This document shows positions 8,959 through 18,459 of a stretch of DNA of 64,000 nt, piece by piece. The translations under genes and the position numbers were made by a program. The stretch is taken from contig NZ_JAEKEL010000001.1 in NCBI RefSeq assembly GCF_016651105.1, positions 1,071,001-1,135,000 on the forward strand. Reading direction: 5' to 3'. Under the pieces are notes generated by a model. It was not told the DNA's origin, searched no databases, and saw only the letters and a list, made by a program, of their open reading frames with translations. Numbering within the stretch: the stretch's first letter is position 1; the number at the start of each line of letters is the position of its first letter. The stretch is from Pseudomonas sp. TH15 (GTDB lineage: Bacteria > Pseudomonadota > Gammaproteobacteria > Pseudomonadales > Pseudomonadaceae).

Positions 8959-9249
8959 ATGCGCACACTAAATCGCCTGTTGCTGGCTGGGTTGTTTGCA
9001 ACCGTTCCGTTAGCCGTCATGGCGGCGGACGATGTGTCAAAGGCTGAGCCGGAAGTCACGATCCACACGGAAGGGGACAAGGTCATTCAGGAATACCGCC
9101 AAAACGGCTTCTTGTATGCGATTAAGGTCACGCCGAAGGGTGCACCGCCATATTTTCTGGTGCGCGCAGACGGGACCGATGCAAACTTCATCCGCTCGGA
9201 CCAGCCGGATATGTTGATTCCGTCGTGGAAAATCTTTGAGTGGAAGTAG
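8959..9249 (+). CDS. DUF2782 family periplasmic protein
   Basis: A 96-residue protein with a signal peptide (residues 1–22, ending VMAAD) and a short beta-rich mature domain containing QEYRQNGFLYAIKVTPKGAPPYFLVRADG. This is the usual DUF2782 core found between polA and thrB in pseudomonads. Its function is unknown. It lies 59 bases before thrB on the same strand and probably shares its promoter; a stable hairpin sits between the two. Confidence 0.85.
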   Translation: MRTLNRLLLAGLFATVPLAVMAADDVSKAEPEVTIHTEGDKVIQEYRQNGFLYAIKVTPKGAPPYFLVRADGTDANFIRSDQPDMLIPSWKIFEWK

Positions 9250-9308
9250 TTTCTTAACTTTAATCGGCGCCGCTCGATCGCGGCGCCCGAACTGAGCAGT
9301 TTTTAACC

Positions 9309-10259
9309 ATGTCTGTGTTCACCCCCCTGGCTCGGCCCGAGCTGGAAACCTTTCTCGCCCCATACGGGCTCGGCCGCCTGCTCGATTTCCAGGGGATTGC
9401 CGCCGGTAGCGAAAACACCAATTTCTTCATCAGCCTGGAGAAGGGCGAGTTTGTCCTGACCCTGGTCGAGCGCGGCCCGGTTCAGGAAATGCCGTTCTTC
9501 ATCGAACTGCTTGATGTGTTGCACGACGCTGACTTGCCGGTGCCTTACGCGCTTCGCACTACCGACGGCGTGGCCTTGCGCGAATTGGCGGGCAAGCCGG
9601 CGCTGTTGCAGCCGCGTCTGGCCGGCAAGCACATCAAGGACGCCAATGCCCAGCATTGTTCACAGGTGGGCGAGTTGCTCGGCCATCTGCACCTGGCGAC
9701 CCAGGCCAACATGATCAAGCGCAAGACGGATCGTGGTCTGGACTGGATGCTGGAGGAGGGCACGCAGTTGCTCTCGCACCTGAACGCCGAGCAAAGCGAT
9801 CTGTTGCAACGGGCGCTGGACGAAATCACTCAGCGGAAAGAGAAAATTCTGGCGCTGCCACGGGCGAATATCCACGCCGACCTGTTCCGCGACAACGCGA
9901 TGTTCGAAGGCACGCACCTGACCGGGTTGATCGACTTCTACAACGCCTGTTCCGGGCCGATGTTGTACGACGTGGCGATTGCCTTGAATGACTGGTGTTC
10001 GGACGAACAAGGCTTGATCGACGGGCCGCGAGCCCGGGCCTTGTTGGGCGCCTATGCGGCGCTGCGCCCGTTTACTGCGGCCGAGGCCGAGTTGTGGCCG
10101 ACCATGCTGCGAGTGGCGTGCGTGCGGTTCTGGCTGTCGCGGTTGATTGCCGCCGAGTCTTTCGCCGGGCAGGACGTGTTGATTCACGATCCGATGGAGT
10201 TTCAGCTGCGCTTGGCACAGCGGCAGAAGGTCAATACGCAGTTGCCGTTCGCCCTTTAA
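9309..10259 (+). CDS. thrB: Homoserine kinase (aminoglycoside-phosphotransferase fold)
   Basis: A 316-residue kinase that phosphorylates L-homoserine with ATP in threonine synthesis. It belongs to the APH-like ThrB type used by pseudomonads, not the GHMP type of enterobacteria. The catalytic loop NIHADLFRDNAMF (His-x-Asp, Asn) and the metal-binding LIDFYNAC follow the standard APH pattern. An N-terminal lobe (FQGIAAGSENTNFFI) binds ATP. In P. aeruginosa nrdJ lies between thrB and znuA; here only a REP element does. Confidence 0.93.
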   Translation: MSVFTPLARPELETFLAPYGLGRLLDFQGIAAGSENTNFFISLEKGEFVLTLVERGPVQEMPFFIELLDVLHDADLPVPYALRTTDGVALRELAGKPALLQPRLAGKHIKDANAQHCSQVGELLGHLHLATQANMIKRKTDRGLDWMLEEGTQLLSHLNAEQSDLLQRALDEITQRKEKILALPRANIHADLFRDNAMFEGTHLTGLIDFYNACSGPMLYDVAIALNDWCSDEQGLIDGPRARALLGAYAALRPFTAAEAELWPTMLRVACVRFWLSRLIAAESFAGQDVLIHDPMEFQLRLAQRQKVNTQLPFAL

Positions 10260-10261
10260 AT

Positions 10262-10373
10262 TGTGGCGAGGGGGCTTGCCCCCGTTGGAGTGCGAAGCGC
10301 TCCCATGCGATTTATCGACCGGCAATTTGGGGGGCTGCTTCGCAGCCCAACGGGGGCAAGCCCCCTCGCCACA
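10262..10373. repeat. REP inverted repeat (TGTGGCGAGGGGGC family)
   Basis: Two arms, TGTGGCGAGGGGGCTTGCCC and its reverse complement, enclose a 60-base middle with a smaller AGCGAAGC-type palindrome. It begins two bases after the thrB stop. It has the form of a pseudomonad REP doublet (REPIN). The same family recurs at 25102, 41849 and 50889. Confidence 0.85.
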
Positions 10374-10386
10374 GGTTCTGTGTCGG

Positions 10387-11307
10387 TTACAACGACTCCA
10401 GGCACCCTGCCAAATCATTCCCCAACTTCTCCAGTACCTGCTCATACCCCTGAGCAGTCGCTGGGGTGTAGCCGCCCAGCGCATCCAGCTCCGCCAGTTT
10501 TACCGGCAGGCCAGCCACCAGGGTTTCCGCCAGGCGTGGCCGCAGCGGCGGTTCGCTGAACACGCAAGTCTTGCCGACTTCCTGCAATCGGGTGCGCATC
10601 GCTGCGACATGCTGGGCGCCAGGCTGGACTTCAGCTGCGACGCTGAACACGCCGGTGTGCTTGAGGCCGTAAGCGTCTTCGAAGTAGTCGAACGCTTCGT
10701 GGAACACGAAGTAAGGCTTACCGGCGATGCCTGCCAGGCGAGCCTTCAGGCGCAGGTCCAAAGCATCCAGACGCTCATCGAACGCCTTGAGGTTGCTCTG
10801 ATAGCGCGGCGCGTTGTCGGGATCGGCGGCACTCAGGTCGGCGGCCATTTTCGTGGCGATCACCCGAGCATTCACCGGCGACAACCACAAATGCGCGTCC
10901 AGAGTCCCCGGACGATGATCGTGGTCATGTTCGTCGGCATCTTCGGCGTGAGATTGGCTATCTTCGGCGAAGTGTCGCAGTTTCAGGTCAGGCAAATCCT
11001 GCACGGCGACAGTGGGCAGTGTGCGACCTTTCAGCACGCGCGGCAGGAAACCTTCCATGTCCGGACCGATCCAGTACACCAGATCCACCGACTGCACTTT
11101 CCGTACGTCGGAGGGGCGCAAGGCGTAGTTATGCGGCGAAGCTCCCGGCGGCAGCAGCACCTCCGGAATCGCCACCCCGTCCTGCACCGCCGCCGCAATC
11201 AACTGCAGTGGCTTGATGCTGGTGAGCACTGTGACTTGCGCTTGAGCCGAGCCAATCAGCAGGAAACTTGCGATAAATGCGACAGGGATAGAAAAAAGTC
11301 GGGACAC
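10387..11307 (-). CDS. znuA: Zinc ABC transporter, periplasmic binding protein
   Basis: A roughly 306-residue substrate-binding protein of the cluster A-I (zinc/manganese) type. It has a signal peptide ending SAQAQ, then TSIKPLQLIAAAV and the metal His in GASPHNYALRPSD. The His/Asp-rich loop SHAEDADEHDHDH is typical of ZnuA proteins specific for zinc, and DAHLWLSP holds another ligand. No ATG start is present; I prefer the GTG at 11307 (VSRLFS), preceded by GAGTGG, over the in-frame GTG at 11316. It is divergent from zur-znuCB and shares their promoter gap. Confidence 0.92.
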   Translation of the reverse strand: MSRLFSIPVAFIASFLLIGSAQAQVTVLTSIKPLQLIAAAVQDGVAIPEVLLPPGASPHNYALRPSDVRKVQSVDLVYWIGPDMEGFLPRVLKGRTLPTVAVQDLPDLKLRHFAEDSQSHAEDADEHDHDHRPGTLDAHLWLSPVNARVIATKMAADLSAADPDNAPRYQSNLKAFDERLDALDLRLKARLAGIAGKPYFVFHEAFDYFEDAYGLKHTGVFSVAAEVQPGAQHVAAMRTRLQEVGKTCVFSEPPLRPRLAETLVAGLPVKLAELDALGGYTPATAQGYEQVLEKLGNDLAGCLESL

Positions 11308-11334
11308 GATGACCACTCGAAGAGGCGAGAACGG

Positions 11335-11347
11335 GTAACATAATAAC
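11335..11347. promoter_or_regulatory. Candidate Zur box between znuA and zur
   Basis: GTAACATAATAAC in the 66-base znuA–zur gap matches 9 of the 12 specified positions of the AT-rich palindromic Zur consensus GTTATANTATAAC. Its placement lets one site control both divergent transcripts. The match is imperfect, so this is a candidate. Confidence 0.5.
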
Positions 11348-11373
11348 GTCTCTCACAAAACTCGTCGCCGCTC

Positions 11374-11856
11374 ATGCCTAAAACACCGATTGCCAGCCGT
11401 CCCCACGACCACTCTCATTGCGTTCATAGCGCATTGTCTGAGGCCGATGCCTTGTGCGCACGTCAGGGTTTGCGCCTGACCGCCCTGCGCCGGCGGGTGC
11501 TGGAACTGGTCTGGCAAAGCCACAAGCCGCTGGGCGCCTACGACATCCTGGCGGTACTCAGCGAGCAGGATGGTCGACGCGCAGCACCACCGACCGTGTA
11601 CCGGGCGCTGGATTTCCTGCTGGATAACGGCCTCGTGCACCGCATCTCGTCGTTGAACGCCTTCGTTGGCTGCAATCACCCGGAACACGCCCACCAGGGT
11701 CAGTTCCTGATCTGCCGCGAATGCCACGCCGCGATTGAACTTGAACAAAAATCCATCAGCGACGCGATTGTCTTCAGCGCCAAGGATGTCGGATTTGTTG
11801 TGGAGGCCCAGACCGTTGAAGTGGTCGGGCTCTGCTCGGGTTGCCAGGGGGCTTGA
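11374..11856 (+). CDS. zur: Zinc uptake regulator Zur (Fur family)
   Basis: A 160-residue Fur-family repressor. The N-terminal winged helix contains [12 protein letters not shown] and [19 protein letters not shown]. The C-terminal dimerisation domain has the structural zinc Cys pairs CRECH and CSGC and the regulatory His-rich [13 protein letters not shown]. With zinc bound it should repress znuA and its own operon. Its stop overlaps the znuC start (TGATG), so zur, znuC and znuB are translationally coupled and zinc uptake is autoregulated. Confidence 0.93.
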   Translation: MPKTPIASRPHDHSHCVHSALSEADALCARQGLRLTALRRRVLELVWQSHKPLGAYDILAVLSEQDGRRAAPPTVYRALDFLLDNGLVHRISSLNAFVGCNHPEHAHQGQFLICRECHAAIELEQKSISDAIVFSAKDVGFVVEAQTVEVVGLCSGCQGA

Positions 11857-12641
11857 TGAGCAACGCGCTGATCCGTCTCGAACAGGTTGCCGTCACGTTT
11901 GCCGGGCAAAACGTGCTGGAAAACATCGATCTGAGTGTCGAGCCAGGGCAGATCGTGACCCTGATCGGCCCCAACGGCGCTGGCAAAACCACTCTGGTGC
12001 GCGCCGTACTCGGCCTGTTGAAACCGGACAGCGGTAGCGTCTGGCGCAAGCCGAAACTGCGCGTTGGCTACATGCCGCAAAAACTTCACGTCGATCCAAC
12101 CCTGCCGCTGTCGGTGCTGCGCTTCTTGCGCTTGGTGCCGGGAGTGGACCGTGCTCGTGCGTTGTCGGCACTCAAGGAAGTCGGCGCCGAGCATGTCATC
12201 GACAGCCCGGTACAAACGGTGTCTGGTGGCGAAATGCAGCGTGTGCTGCTGGCCCGGGCGCTGTTGCGTGAACCGGAACTGCTCGTGCTCGACGAACCGG
12301 TGCAAGGCGTCGATGTGGCCGGTCAGGCCGAGTTGTACAGCCTGATCACGCGTTTGCGTGACCGTCACGGCTGCGGCGTGCTGATGGTTTCCCACGATTT
12401 GCACCTGGTGATGAGCACCACTGATCAGGTGGTTTGCCTGAATCGCCACGTCTGTTGCTCCGGGCACCCGGAACACGTCAGCGGCGATCCAGCCTTCGTC
12501 GAGCTGTTCGGCAAGAACGCACAAAGCCTGGCGATTTATCACCACCATCACGACCATGCTCATGACCTGCATGGCTCGGTGGTCAGCGCGACCGCGTCGG
12601 CCCAACCCCACGTCCATGGAGATAGCTGCAAGCATGGCTGA
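11856..12641 (+). CDS. znuC: Zinc ABC transporter, ATP-binding protein
   Basis: A 261-residue ATPase for high-affinity zinc import. It has Walker [10 protein letters not shown], signature VSGGEMQR, Walker B LLVLDEP and the H-loop VSHDLH. A His-rich tail ([13 protein letters not shown]) is common in ZnuC and may bind zinc. I chose the ATG at 11856, which overlaps the zur stop, over the in-frame start five codons earlier, which lies inside zur. It overlaps znuB by 8 bases. Confidence 0.94.
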   Translation: MSNALIRLEQVAVTFAGQNVLENIDLSVEPGQIVTLIGPNGAGKTTLVRAVLGLLKPDSGSVWRKPKLRVGYMPQKLHVDPTLPLSVLRFLRLVPGVDRARALSALKEVGAEHVIDSPVQTVSGGEMQRVLLARALLREPELLVLDEPVQGVDVAGQAELYSLITRLRDRHGCGVLMVSHDLHLVMSTTDQVVCLNRHVCCSGHPEHVSGDPAFVELFGKNAQSLAIYHHHHDHAHDLHGSVVSATASAQPHVHGDSCKHG

Positions 12642-13422
12642 TTTTCTGCTCTACGCCCTGCTTGCAGGTCTGGCCCTGGCCGTGGTCGCGGGCCCGCTGG
12701 GTTCGTTCGTGGTCTGGCGCCGGATGGCCTACTTCGGCGATACCTTGTCCCACGCCGCGCTGCTGGGTGTAGCCCTGGGCTTTCTGTTGGACGTGAGCCC
12801 GACCGTGGCGGTGACCGTCGGTTGCCTGCTGCTGGCGGTGTTGCTGGTGACTTTGCAGCAGCGTCAGCCGCTGGCGTCTGACACGCTTTTGGGAATTCTC
12901 GCACCGAGCACGCTCTCGCTGGGCCTGGTGGTACTAAGCTTCATGCATGAAGTGCGAATCGACCTGATGGCCTATCTCTTCGGCGACCTGCTGGCGATCA
13001 GCCCGACCGATCTGGCCTGGATCCTCGGCGGCAGTGCGGCGGTGCTGGCGTTGCTGGTGACGTTGTGGCGGCCATTGCTGGCGATCACCGTGCACGAAGA
13101 GTTGGCCACGGTGGAAGGTTTGCCGGTGGTAGCGTTGCGCCTGACGCTGATGTTGCTGATTGCCATAGTGATTGCCGTGGCGATGAAAATCGTCGGTGTG
13201 TTGCTGATTACCTCGTTGTTGATCATCCCGGCAGCTGCGGCACAACGTCACGCCCGCTCGCCGGAGCAGATGGCATTGGGCGCGAGCCTGCTGGGCATGC
13301 TCGCGGTGTGTGGCGGGTTGGCGTTGTCGTGGTTCAAGGACACCCCGGCGGGCCCATCGATTGTTGTGACGGCCGCCGCACTGTTTCTGCTGAGTTTTGT
13401 CCTGCCCCGTCGAGGGGTGTAG
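12634..13422 (+). CDS. znuB: Zinc ABC transporter, permease
   Basis: A 262-residue inner-membrane permease of the ABC-3 family with about seven to nine hydrophobic segments. The early motif [30 protein letters not shown] is characteristic of zinc/manganese permeases. It forms the channel for ZnuC, with ZnuA as the periplasmic binding partner. The ATG at 12634 ([10 protein letters not shown]) was chosen because earlier in-frame ATGs lie within znuC and would add a hydrophilic tail not seen in the family. Confidence 0.94.
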   Translation: MADFLLYALLAGLALAVVAGPLGSFVVWRRMAYFGDTLSHAALLGVALGFLLDVSPTVAVTVGCLLLAVLLVTLQQRQPLASDTLLGILAPSTLSLGLVVLSFMHEVRIDLMAYLFGDLLAISPTDLAWILGGSAAVLALLVTLWRPLLAITVHEELATVEGLPVVALRLTLMLLIAIVIAVAMKIVGVLLITSLLIIPAAAAQRHARSPEQMALGASLLGMLAVCGGLALSWFKDTPAGPSIVVTAAALFLLSFVLPRRGV

Positions 13423-13459
13423 ACTTGCTCGTTTTTTGCGCAAATAGAGAGTCGCAGGA

Positions 13460-14176
13460 ATGAAGTCGTTCGCCTCCCGTTATCTGCTCCTTGTCGCATT
13501 TTCTCTGCTGCTGGGCGCTTGCCAAAGCACGCCACCGGCGGCCACTGAGGCCCCCGATGCACGGGCTGCGGCCATCGCACAGCTGGAACAAAACCTGGCC
13601 AGCAGCGAGCTGGCCACCGCCGAAGATCAACTGGCTGCCTTGCAGGCCCAGTCGCCCGACGACCCAAGCCTTGTGCAGTACCAACGGCAACTGGCCGAAG
13701 CCTATCTGCAACGCAGCCAGATTGTGTTGCAAAAAGGCGATGTAAACGCTGCCGCGACCGCCCTGAGCCGTGCCCGGGCATTGATGCCCAAGGCCCCGGC
13801 GCTGACCGGCGGGGTTAACAACGCCATCGTCAATGCGCGCAAGGCTGAGCTGGACAAGGCTGAGGCAGCGCTCATGGCTGCTGAAGCCAAGCCGAAAGCC
13901 AAAGTTATCGACCCGACGGCGCAAAGCACCACGGTGGCGTTGAACCTCACCGATATGAGCAAACTGCGTCGTCAACTGGATGCTATCGCCGCCGATGTGG
14001 TGAATTATGAATGCGATGTGAGCATTCAGGCGCCGCGTACTCAGGATTACCCTTGGTTGGCGACGTTGCTGACCAACCGGGTGAAGAAGCTTGATTCGGA
14101 TTTCGATTTGAAGATCGAGAAGCAGATCCTGCGCAATGTGCCGGCGCAGATGGTGTTGAGTCCGCGTAAGCCTTAA
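13460..14176 (+). CDS. Lipoprotein of unknown function (PA5502-like)
   Basis: A 238-residue protein with a lipoprotein signal (lipobox LLGAC at about residues 18–22). It then has an Ala/Gln-rich helical region of about residues 40–150 resembling paired TPR-like helices (LASSELATAEDQLAALQ, then YLQRSQIVLQKGDVNAAATALSRAR), and a smaller C-terminal domain. It is 37 bases after znuB on the same strand, so it may be co-transcribed, and the same neighbour follows znuB in P. aeruginosa (PA5502). A role in zinc stress is only suggested by position. Confidence 0.75.
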   Translation: MKSFASRYLLLVAFSLLLGACQSTPPAATEAPDARAAAIAQLEQNLASSELATAEDQLAALQAQSPDDPSLVQYQRQLAEAYLQRSQIVLQKGDVNAAATALSRARALMPKAPALTGGVNNAIVNARKAELDKAEAALMAAEAKPKAKVIDPTAQSTTVALNLTDMSKLRRQLDAIAADVVNYECDVSIQAPRTQDYPWLATLLTNRVKKLDSDFDLKIEKQILRNVPAQMVLSPRKP

Positions 14177-14179
14177 AAG

Positions 14180-14271
14180 CTTCGCGGGCAAGCCTCGCTC
14201 CTACAGGGGCACGTCGTTCACACTATTGGCGAACGACATAAAACCTGTAGGAGCGAGGCTTGCCCGCGAAG
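14180..14271. repeat. REP inverted repeat (CTGTAGGAGCGAGGC family)
   Basis: Arms of 28 bases (CTTCGCGGGCAAGCCTCGCT and onward) face their exact complement. A nested GTCGTTC/GAACGAC pair lies inside. It sits just after the lipoprotein stop and before the end of katE, between convergent genes. This is the only copy of this REP family in the window. Confidence 0.85.
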
Positions 14272-14296
14272 GCGCCCTCCCTAACGAAACACCTCT

Positions 14297-16435
14297 CTAG
14301 GCCGGAATCGCCTTGGCCTTAGGCTCCCTGTCCCAAACCCGATGCTGCCCAATCGCGGCAAAAAACGCCTTGAACAGCTTGGCATCCGCGCCAACGATCA
14401 ACCCCGCATCCGCCTCCAGTTTCAACACATCCAGCAATTGCCTGGCCTCGCCATGCAACGCAATCGCCTTCAGGTGCTTGTAGGCCTCCAGCAAGTAATG
14501 CAACGCCACGCCATCACCGCTCAACGCCTTGATCGACGCGGCGCCACCCGGCACGAACACCGCATCGAACGCCACCGACGGCAGACCTTCCATCGACGCA
14601 TCCACCGGCAGTGACTTGCCATTGGCAGTTGTCACCGGCGCCGAAGTCGGCCCAAGCAATTTGGCGTGAGCACCCTCGGCGGTCAGCGCTTTCTTTATCG
14701 CCTCAATCGCTGCACCATCGACGCCGTTGGCCGCAAGAATCGCCACTTTCCGGGTTTTGATGTTTTCTGGCAGTAAATTGGCCTGACTCAGCGCTGGGGA
14801 GTGATCCAGCGACGTTTTGCGCACATCCACAGTCCCGGCTTTCGGCGCCGGCAGACCCAGGTTCTGCGCCACACGCTTGGCCAGTTCCAGGTCGATATTG
14901 GCGAGGATCTCGTTAACTTGCCGCTCACGAATCCACAACCGTTCAACCTTGCCCAACTCGAAGCTGTAAGCCGAGATGATGTGTTCCTGCTCGTGCTTGC
15001 TCATGCTCTTGAAGAACAGCCGCGCCTGGGAAAAGTGATCGCTGAACGACTCGCTGCGCTGACGAATCTTGTTGGCGTCGATACGTTCCGGATATGTCTC
15101 GAAGCCACCGTCCTTCGCCGCCGCGGGGGTTTCTTTCGGCCAACCGCCATCAATCGAGTTGGGCTCGTAGGACGCGCGACCCTTGTCGATGGTGGTTCGG
15201 TGCAAGGCATCGCGCTGGCCGTTGTGGAAGGGAGCGACCGGGCGGTTGATCGGGATTTCGTGAAAGTTTGGGCCGCCGAGTCGGCTGATTTGCGTGTCGG
15301 TGTAGGAAAACAACCGACCTTGCAGCAGTGGATCGTTGGAGAAGTCGATGCCTGGGACGATGTGCCCAGGGCAAAACGCAACCTGCTCGGTTTCGGCGAA
15401 GAAATTGTCCGGGTTGCGGTTCAACACCATTTTGCCCAGTGGTGTGATCGGGACGATTTCTTCCGGGATCAGTTTGGTCGGGTCGAGGATGTCGAAGTCG
15501 AAGCTGTGCTCGTTCTCTTCTTCGATAATTTGTACGCCAAGTTCCCATTCCGGGTAGTCCCCGGTCTCGATGGCCTCCCAGAGATCGCGACGGTGGAAGT
15601 CAGTGTCTTTACCGGCGAGTTTCTGCGCCTCATCCCACACCAGCGAGCAAGTGCCGGCGGTAGGGCGCCAGTGGAATTTGACGAAGCGCGATTTGCCTTC
15701 GGCATTGATCAGCCGAAAGGTGTGGATGCCGAAGCCCTGCATGCTGCGCAGGCTTTTCGGGATCGCCCGGTCGGACATCGTCCAGATGACCATGTGTGCC
15801 GACTCGGGTTGCAGGGACACGAAGTCCCAGAACGTGTCATGGGCCGAGCCGCCAGTCGGCATCTCGTTGTGGGGCTCGGGTTTTACCGCGTGGACGAAGT
15901 CGGGAAACTTGATCGCGTCCTGAATGAAGAACACCGGCATGTTGTTGCCCACCAGGTCGAAGTTGCCTTCGTCGGTGAAGAACTTCACAGCGAAACCTCG
16001 TACGTCCCGCACAGTATCGCCTGACCCGCGCGGGCCTTGAACGGTAGAGAAACGGGTGAATACCGGGGTTTTCTTGCCCGGCTCCTGTAGGAAACCAGCC
16101 TTGGTCAGAGCGGAGTGGTTTTCGTAGGTCTGGAAGTAGCCATGGGCGCCGGTGCCTCGGGCATGAACGATGCGCTCCGGAATGCGTTCATGGTCAAAAT
16201 GCGTGATCTTTTCACGCATGATGAAGTCTTCCAGCAGCGACGGCCCGCGGGCTCCGACCTTCAAGCTGTTCTGGTTGTCCGAAACCTTCACGCCTTGGTT
16301 GGTGCGCAATGCCTGTTCAGTGGCATCGGAGCGAAATTGTTCCAGGCTATCGAGCTTGGCGTTGGTGTTGCCGCGGTCCAGGGTGTCGGTCCCGGCCAAT
16401 GCGCTTTTGGGAGCGCCAGGCTTCTTGGTACTCAT
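14297..16435 (-). CDS. katE: Large-subunit catalase HPII
   Basis: A 712-residue haem catalase of the large clade that degrades hydrogen peroxide. The catalase core carries the catalytic His region [12 protein letters not shown], the Asn site [11 protein letters not shown] and the proximal haem Tyr in [10 protein letters not shown]. The C-terminal ~150 residues form a class I glutaminase/DJ-1-like domain ([20 protein letters not shown]), as expected for HPII. I chose the ATG at 16435 ([11 protein letters not shown]), because the 23 residues upstream do not resemble the family. It interrupts the lipoprotein–metNIQ order of P. aeruginosa and has a REP element just beyond its 3' end. Confidence 0.95.
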   Translation of the reverse strand: MSTKKPGAPKSALAGTDTLDRGNTNAKLDSLEQFRSDATEQALRTNQGVKVSDNQNSLKVGARGPSLLEDFIMREKITHFDHERIPERIVHARGTGAHGYFQTYENHSALTKAGFLQEPGKKTPVFTRFSTVQGPRGSGDTVRDVRGFAVKFFTDEGNFDLVGNNMPVFFIQDAIKFPDFVHAVKPEPHNEMPTGGSAHDTFWDFVSLQPESAHMVIWTMSDRAIPKSLRSMQGFGIHTFRLINAEGKSRFVKFHWRPTAGTCSLVWDEAQKLAGKDTDFHRRDLWEAIETGDYPEWELGVQIIEEENEHSFDFDILDPTKLIPEEIVPITPLGKMVLNRNPDNFFAETEQVAFCPGHIVPGIDFSNDPLLQGRLFSYTDTQISRLGGPNFHEIPINRPVAPFHNGQRDALHRTTIDKGRASYEPNSIDGGWPKETPAAAKDGGFETYPERIDANKIRQRSESFSDHFSQARLFFKSMSKHEQEHIISAYSFELGKVERLWIRERQVNEILANIDLELAKRVAQNLGLPAPKAGTVDVRKTSLDHSPALSQANLLPENIKTRKVAILAANGVDGAAIEAIKKALTAEGAHAKLLGPTSAPVTTANGKSLPVDASMEGLPSVAFDAVFVPGGAASIKALSGDGVALHYLLEAYKHLKAIALHGEARQLLDVLKLEADAGLIVGADAKLFKAFFAAIGQHRVWDREPKAKAIPA

Positions 16436-16700
16436 CAGTCGTAAACTCCTCGTTGCGATTCCTGCCGTAGCCAGGATTCTTGTGCAATTCCCCAGGCACG
16501 GCACCGGGGGCGTTTTCGAGTTGCCTAATTAGTGACTGATGAGGTTTTTAGCCGTTCCTTTTTTATGACCTTTGATCGCGTTATTTCCAAATGAAAGGAT
16601 GAATGCGGAATAAATGCTAATAACCTCTATACGGACAGGCTAAAATGCGCGCCCGGCTAACCGCTGATCCTTTTCCAACGCGCCCCACAAGGTTCGCTAC
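16436..16700. other. Divergent katE/metN intergenic region
   Basis: 265 bases without a gene, holding the upstream regions of katE (leftward) and metN (rightward). A TAAAAT at 16641–16646 could be a -10 element for metN, but I found no convincing -35 partner and no SAM riboswitch-like structure. Confidence 0.4.
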
Positions 16701-17708
16701 GTGATCGAGTTTCAAAACGTCCATAAGACTTACCGCGTCGCCGGTAAGGATATTCCCGCCCTGCATCCGACCAGTCTGACGATTGAGAACGGTCAGGTCT
16801 TCGGCCTGATCGGTCATTCCGGTGCGGGAAAAAGTACCCTGCTGCGTCTGATCAATCGCCTGGAAGAGTCCAGTGGCGGCAAGATCTTCGTCGATGGCGA
16901 GGAAGTCACGGCGCTGGATGCCAATAGCCTGCGACGTTTCCGTCAGCAAGTCGGGATGATTTTCCAGCACTTCAACCTGCTGGCGTCCAAGACTGTGGCC
17001 GACAACGTCGCGCTGCCGCTGACCCTGGCCGGTGAGTTGTCCCGCGGCGAGATCGACCAGCGTGTGGCTGAACTGTTGGCCCGGGTAGGTTTGTCCGACC
17101 ACGCCAGGAAGTACCCGGCGCAGTTGTCCGGTGGCCAGAAGCAGCGCGTCGGCATTGCCCGCGCCCTGGCGACCAAGCCGAAAATCCTGCTGTGCGACGA
17201 AGCCACCAGCGCCCTGGACCCACAGACCACCGCGTCGGTTCTGCAATTGCTGGCCGAGATCAATCGCGAGCTGAAGCTGACCATCGTGCTGATCACCCAC
17301 GAGATGGACGTGATCCGCCGGGTCTGCGACCAAGTGGCGGTGATGGACGCTGGCGTGATCGTCGAGCAAGGCTCGGTGGCTGAGGTGTTCCTGCATCCCA
17401 AGCACCCGACCACCAAGCGTTTCGTGCAAGAAAGCGAGCAGATCGACGAAAGCGAACAGCGCGACGACTTCGCTCACGTGCCGGGCCGTATCGTGCGTCT
17501 GACCTTCCAGGGCGAAGCGACCTACGCGCCATTGCTCGGTACCGTCGCTCGGGAAACCGGCGTCGACTACAGCATCCTGGCCGGTCGTATCGACCGCATC
17601 AAAGACGTCCCTTACGGGCAACTGACCCTGGCTGTCACCGGCGGCGACATGGAAGCGGCGTTCGGCCTCTTCACCGCGGCTGACGTCCACATGGAGGTGC
17701 TGCGCTAA
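16701..17708 (+). CDS. metN: Methionine ABC transporter, ATP-binding protein
   Basis: A 335-residue ATPase of the D/L-methionine importer. It has Walker A GHSGAGKS, signature LSGGQKQR, Walker B ILLCDEAT and the H-loop LITHEMD. The C-terminal ~75 residues form the NIL domain, which binds methionine and gives trans-inhibition. It starts at GTG 16701. Its TAA overlaps the metI ATG (TAATG), so the two are coupled, and metQ follows. Confidence 0.95.
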   Translation: MIEFQNVHKTYRVAGKDIPALHPTSLTIENGQVFGLIGHSGAGKSTLLRLINRLEESSGGKIFVDGEEVTALDANSLRRFRQQVGMIFQHFNLLASKTVADNVALPLTLAGELSRGEIDQRVAELLARVGLSDHARKYPAQLSGGQKQRVGIARALATKPKILLCDEATSALDPQTTASVLQLLAEINRELKLTIVLITHEMDVIRRVCDQVAVMDAGVIVEQGSVAEVFLHPKHPTTKRFVQESEQIDESEQRDDFAHVPGRIVRLTFQGEATYAPLLGTVARETGVDYSILAGRIDRIKDVPYGQLTLAVTGGDMEAAFGLFTAADVHMEVLR

Positions 17709-18382
17709 TGGAAGCCCTGATGAGTTTCTTCGCCAATATCGACTGGCTCGAGATCTGGCTGGCCACCGGCGACACCCTGCTGATGCTCGGCGGTTCGCTG
17801 TTGTTCACGGTTTTGCTCGGCTTGCCGCTGGGCGTGTTGTTGTTCCTGTGCAGCCCGCGTCAGTTGCTGGAATCCAAAGGCATCTACGCTGTGTTGTCGC
17901 TGGCGGTGAACATCCTGCGTTCGCTGCCGTTCATCATTTTGCTGATTGTGATGATCCCGTTCACGGTGTTGATCACCGGTACTTCGCTCGGTGTTGCTGG
18001 CGCGATTCCGCCGTTGGTGGTGGGCGCCACGCCGTTCTTCGCGCGACTGGTGGAAACCGCCCTGCGTGAAGTCGATCGCGGCATCATCGAAGCGACCCAG
18101 GCCATGGGCGCGACTACCAAGCAGATCATCATCAACGCCCTGCTGCCAGAAGCCCGTCCGGGCATTTACGCGGCGATTACGGTGACGGCAATTACACTGG
18201 TGTCCTACACGGCAATGGCTGGTGTGGTCGGCGCCGGTGGCTTGGGCGACCTGGCCATCCGTTTCGGCTACCAGCGTTTCCAGACCGATGTAATGATCGT
18301 CACCGTGGTCCTGTTGCTGGTGCTGGTGCAGGTGCTGCAAATGGTTGGCGACAGGTTGGTCGTACACTTTTCCAGAAAATAA
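17708..18382 (+). CDS. metI: Methionine ABC transporter, permease
   Basis: A 224-residue inner-membrane permease with about five hydrophobic segments. The cytoplasmic coupling loop EATQAMGATTKQIIINALLPEA (EAA motif) contacts the MetN ATPase. It overlaps metN by one base and precedes metQ by 77 bases. Confidence 0.95.
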   Translation: MEALMSFFANIDWLEIWLATGDTLLMLGGSLLFTVLLGLPLGVLLFLCSPRQLLESKGIYAVLSLAVNILRSLPFIILLIVMIPFTVLITGTSLGVAGAIPPLVVGATPFFARLVETALREVDRGIIEATQAMGATTKQIIINALLPEARPGIYAAITVTAITLVSYTAMAGVVGAGGLGDLAIRFGYQRFQTDVMIVTVVLLLVLVQVLQMVGDRLVVHFSRK

Positions 18383-18459
18383 ATGGTTCACATAACCAAG
18401 ACATGAGCCGGCCATTCGCTGGCAGGCGCCACACGGGCGCCTCACAAGGAGTTAGCTGA

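Noticed and set aside
9266..9287. GGCGCCGC/GCGGCGCC hairpin as a terminator between the DUF2782 gene and thrB
   Set aside because: No T run follows the stem directly; it is more likely an intra-operon structure.
14801..16024. 407-residue plus-strand open frame antisense to katE
   Set aside because: Shadow frame within a clear catalase gene.
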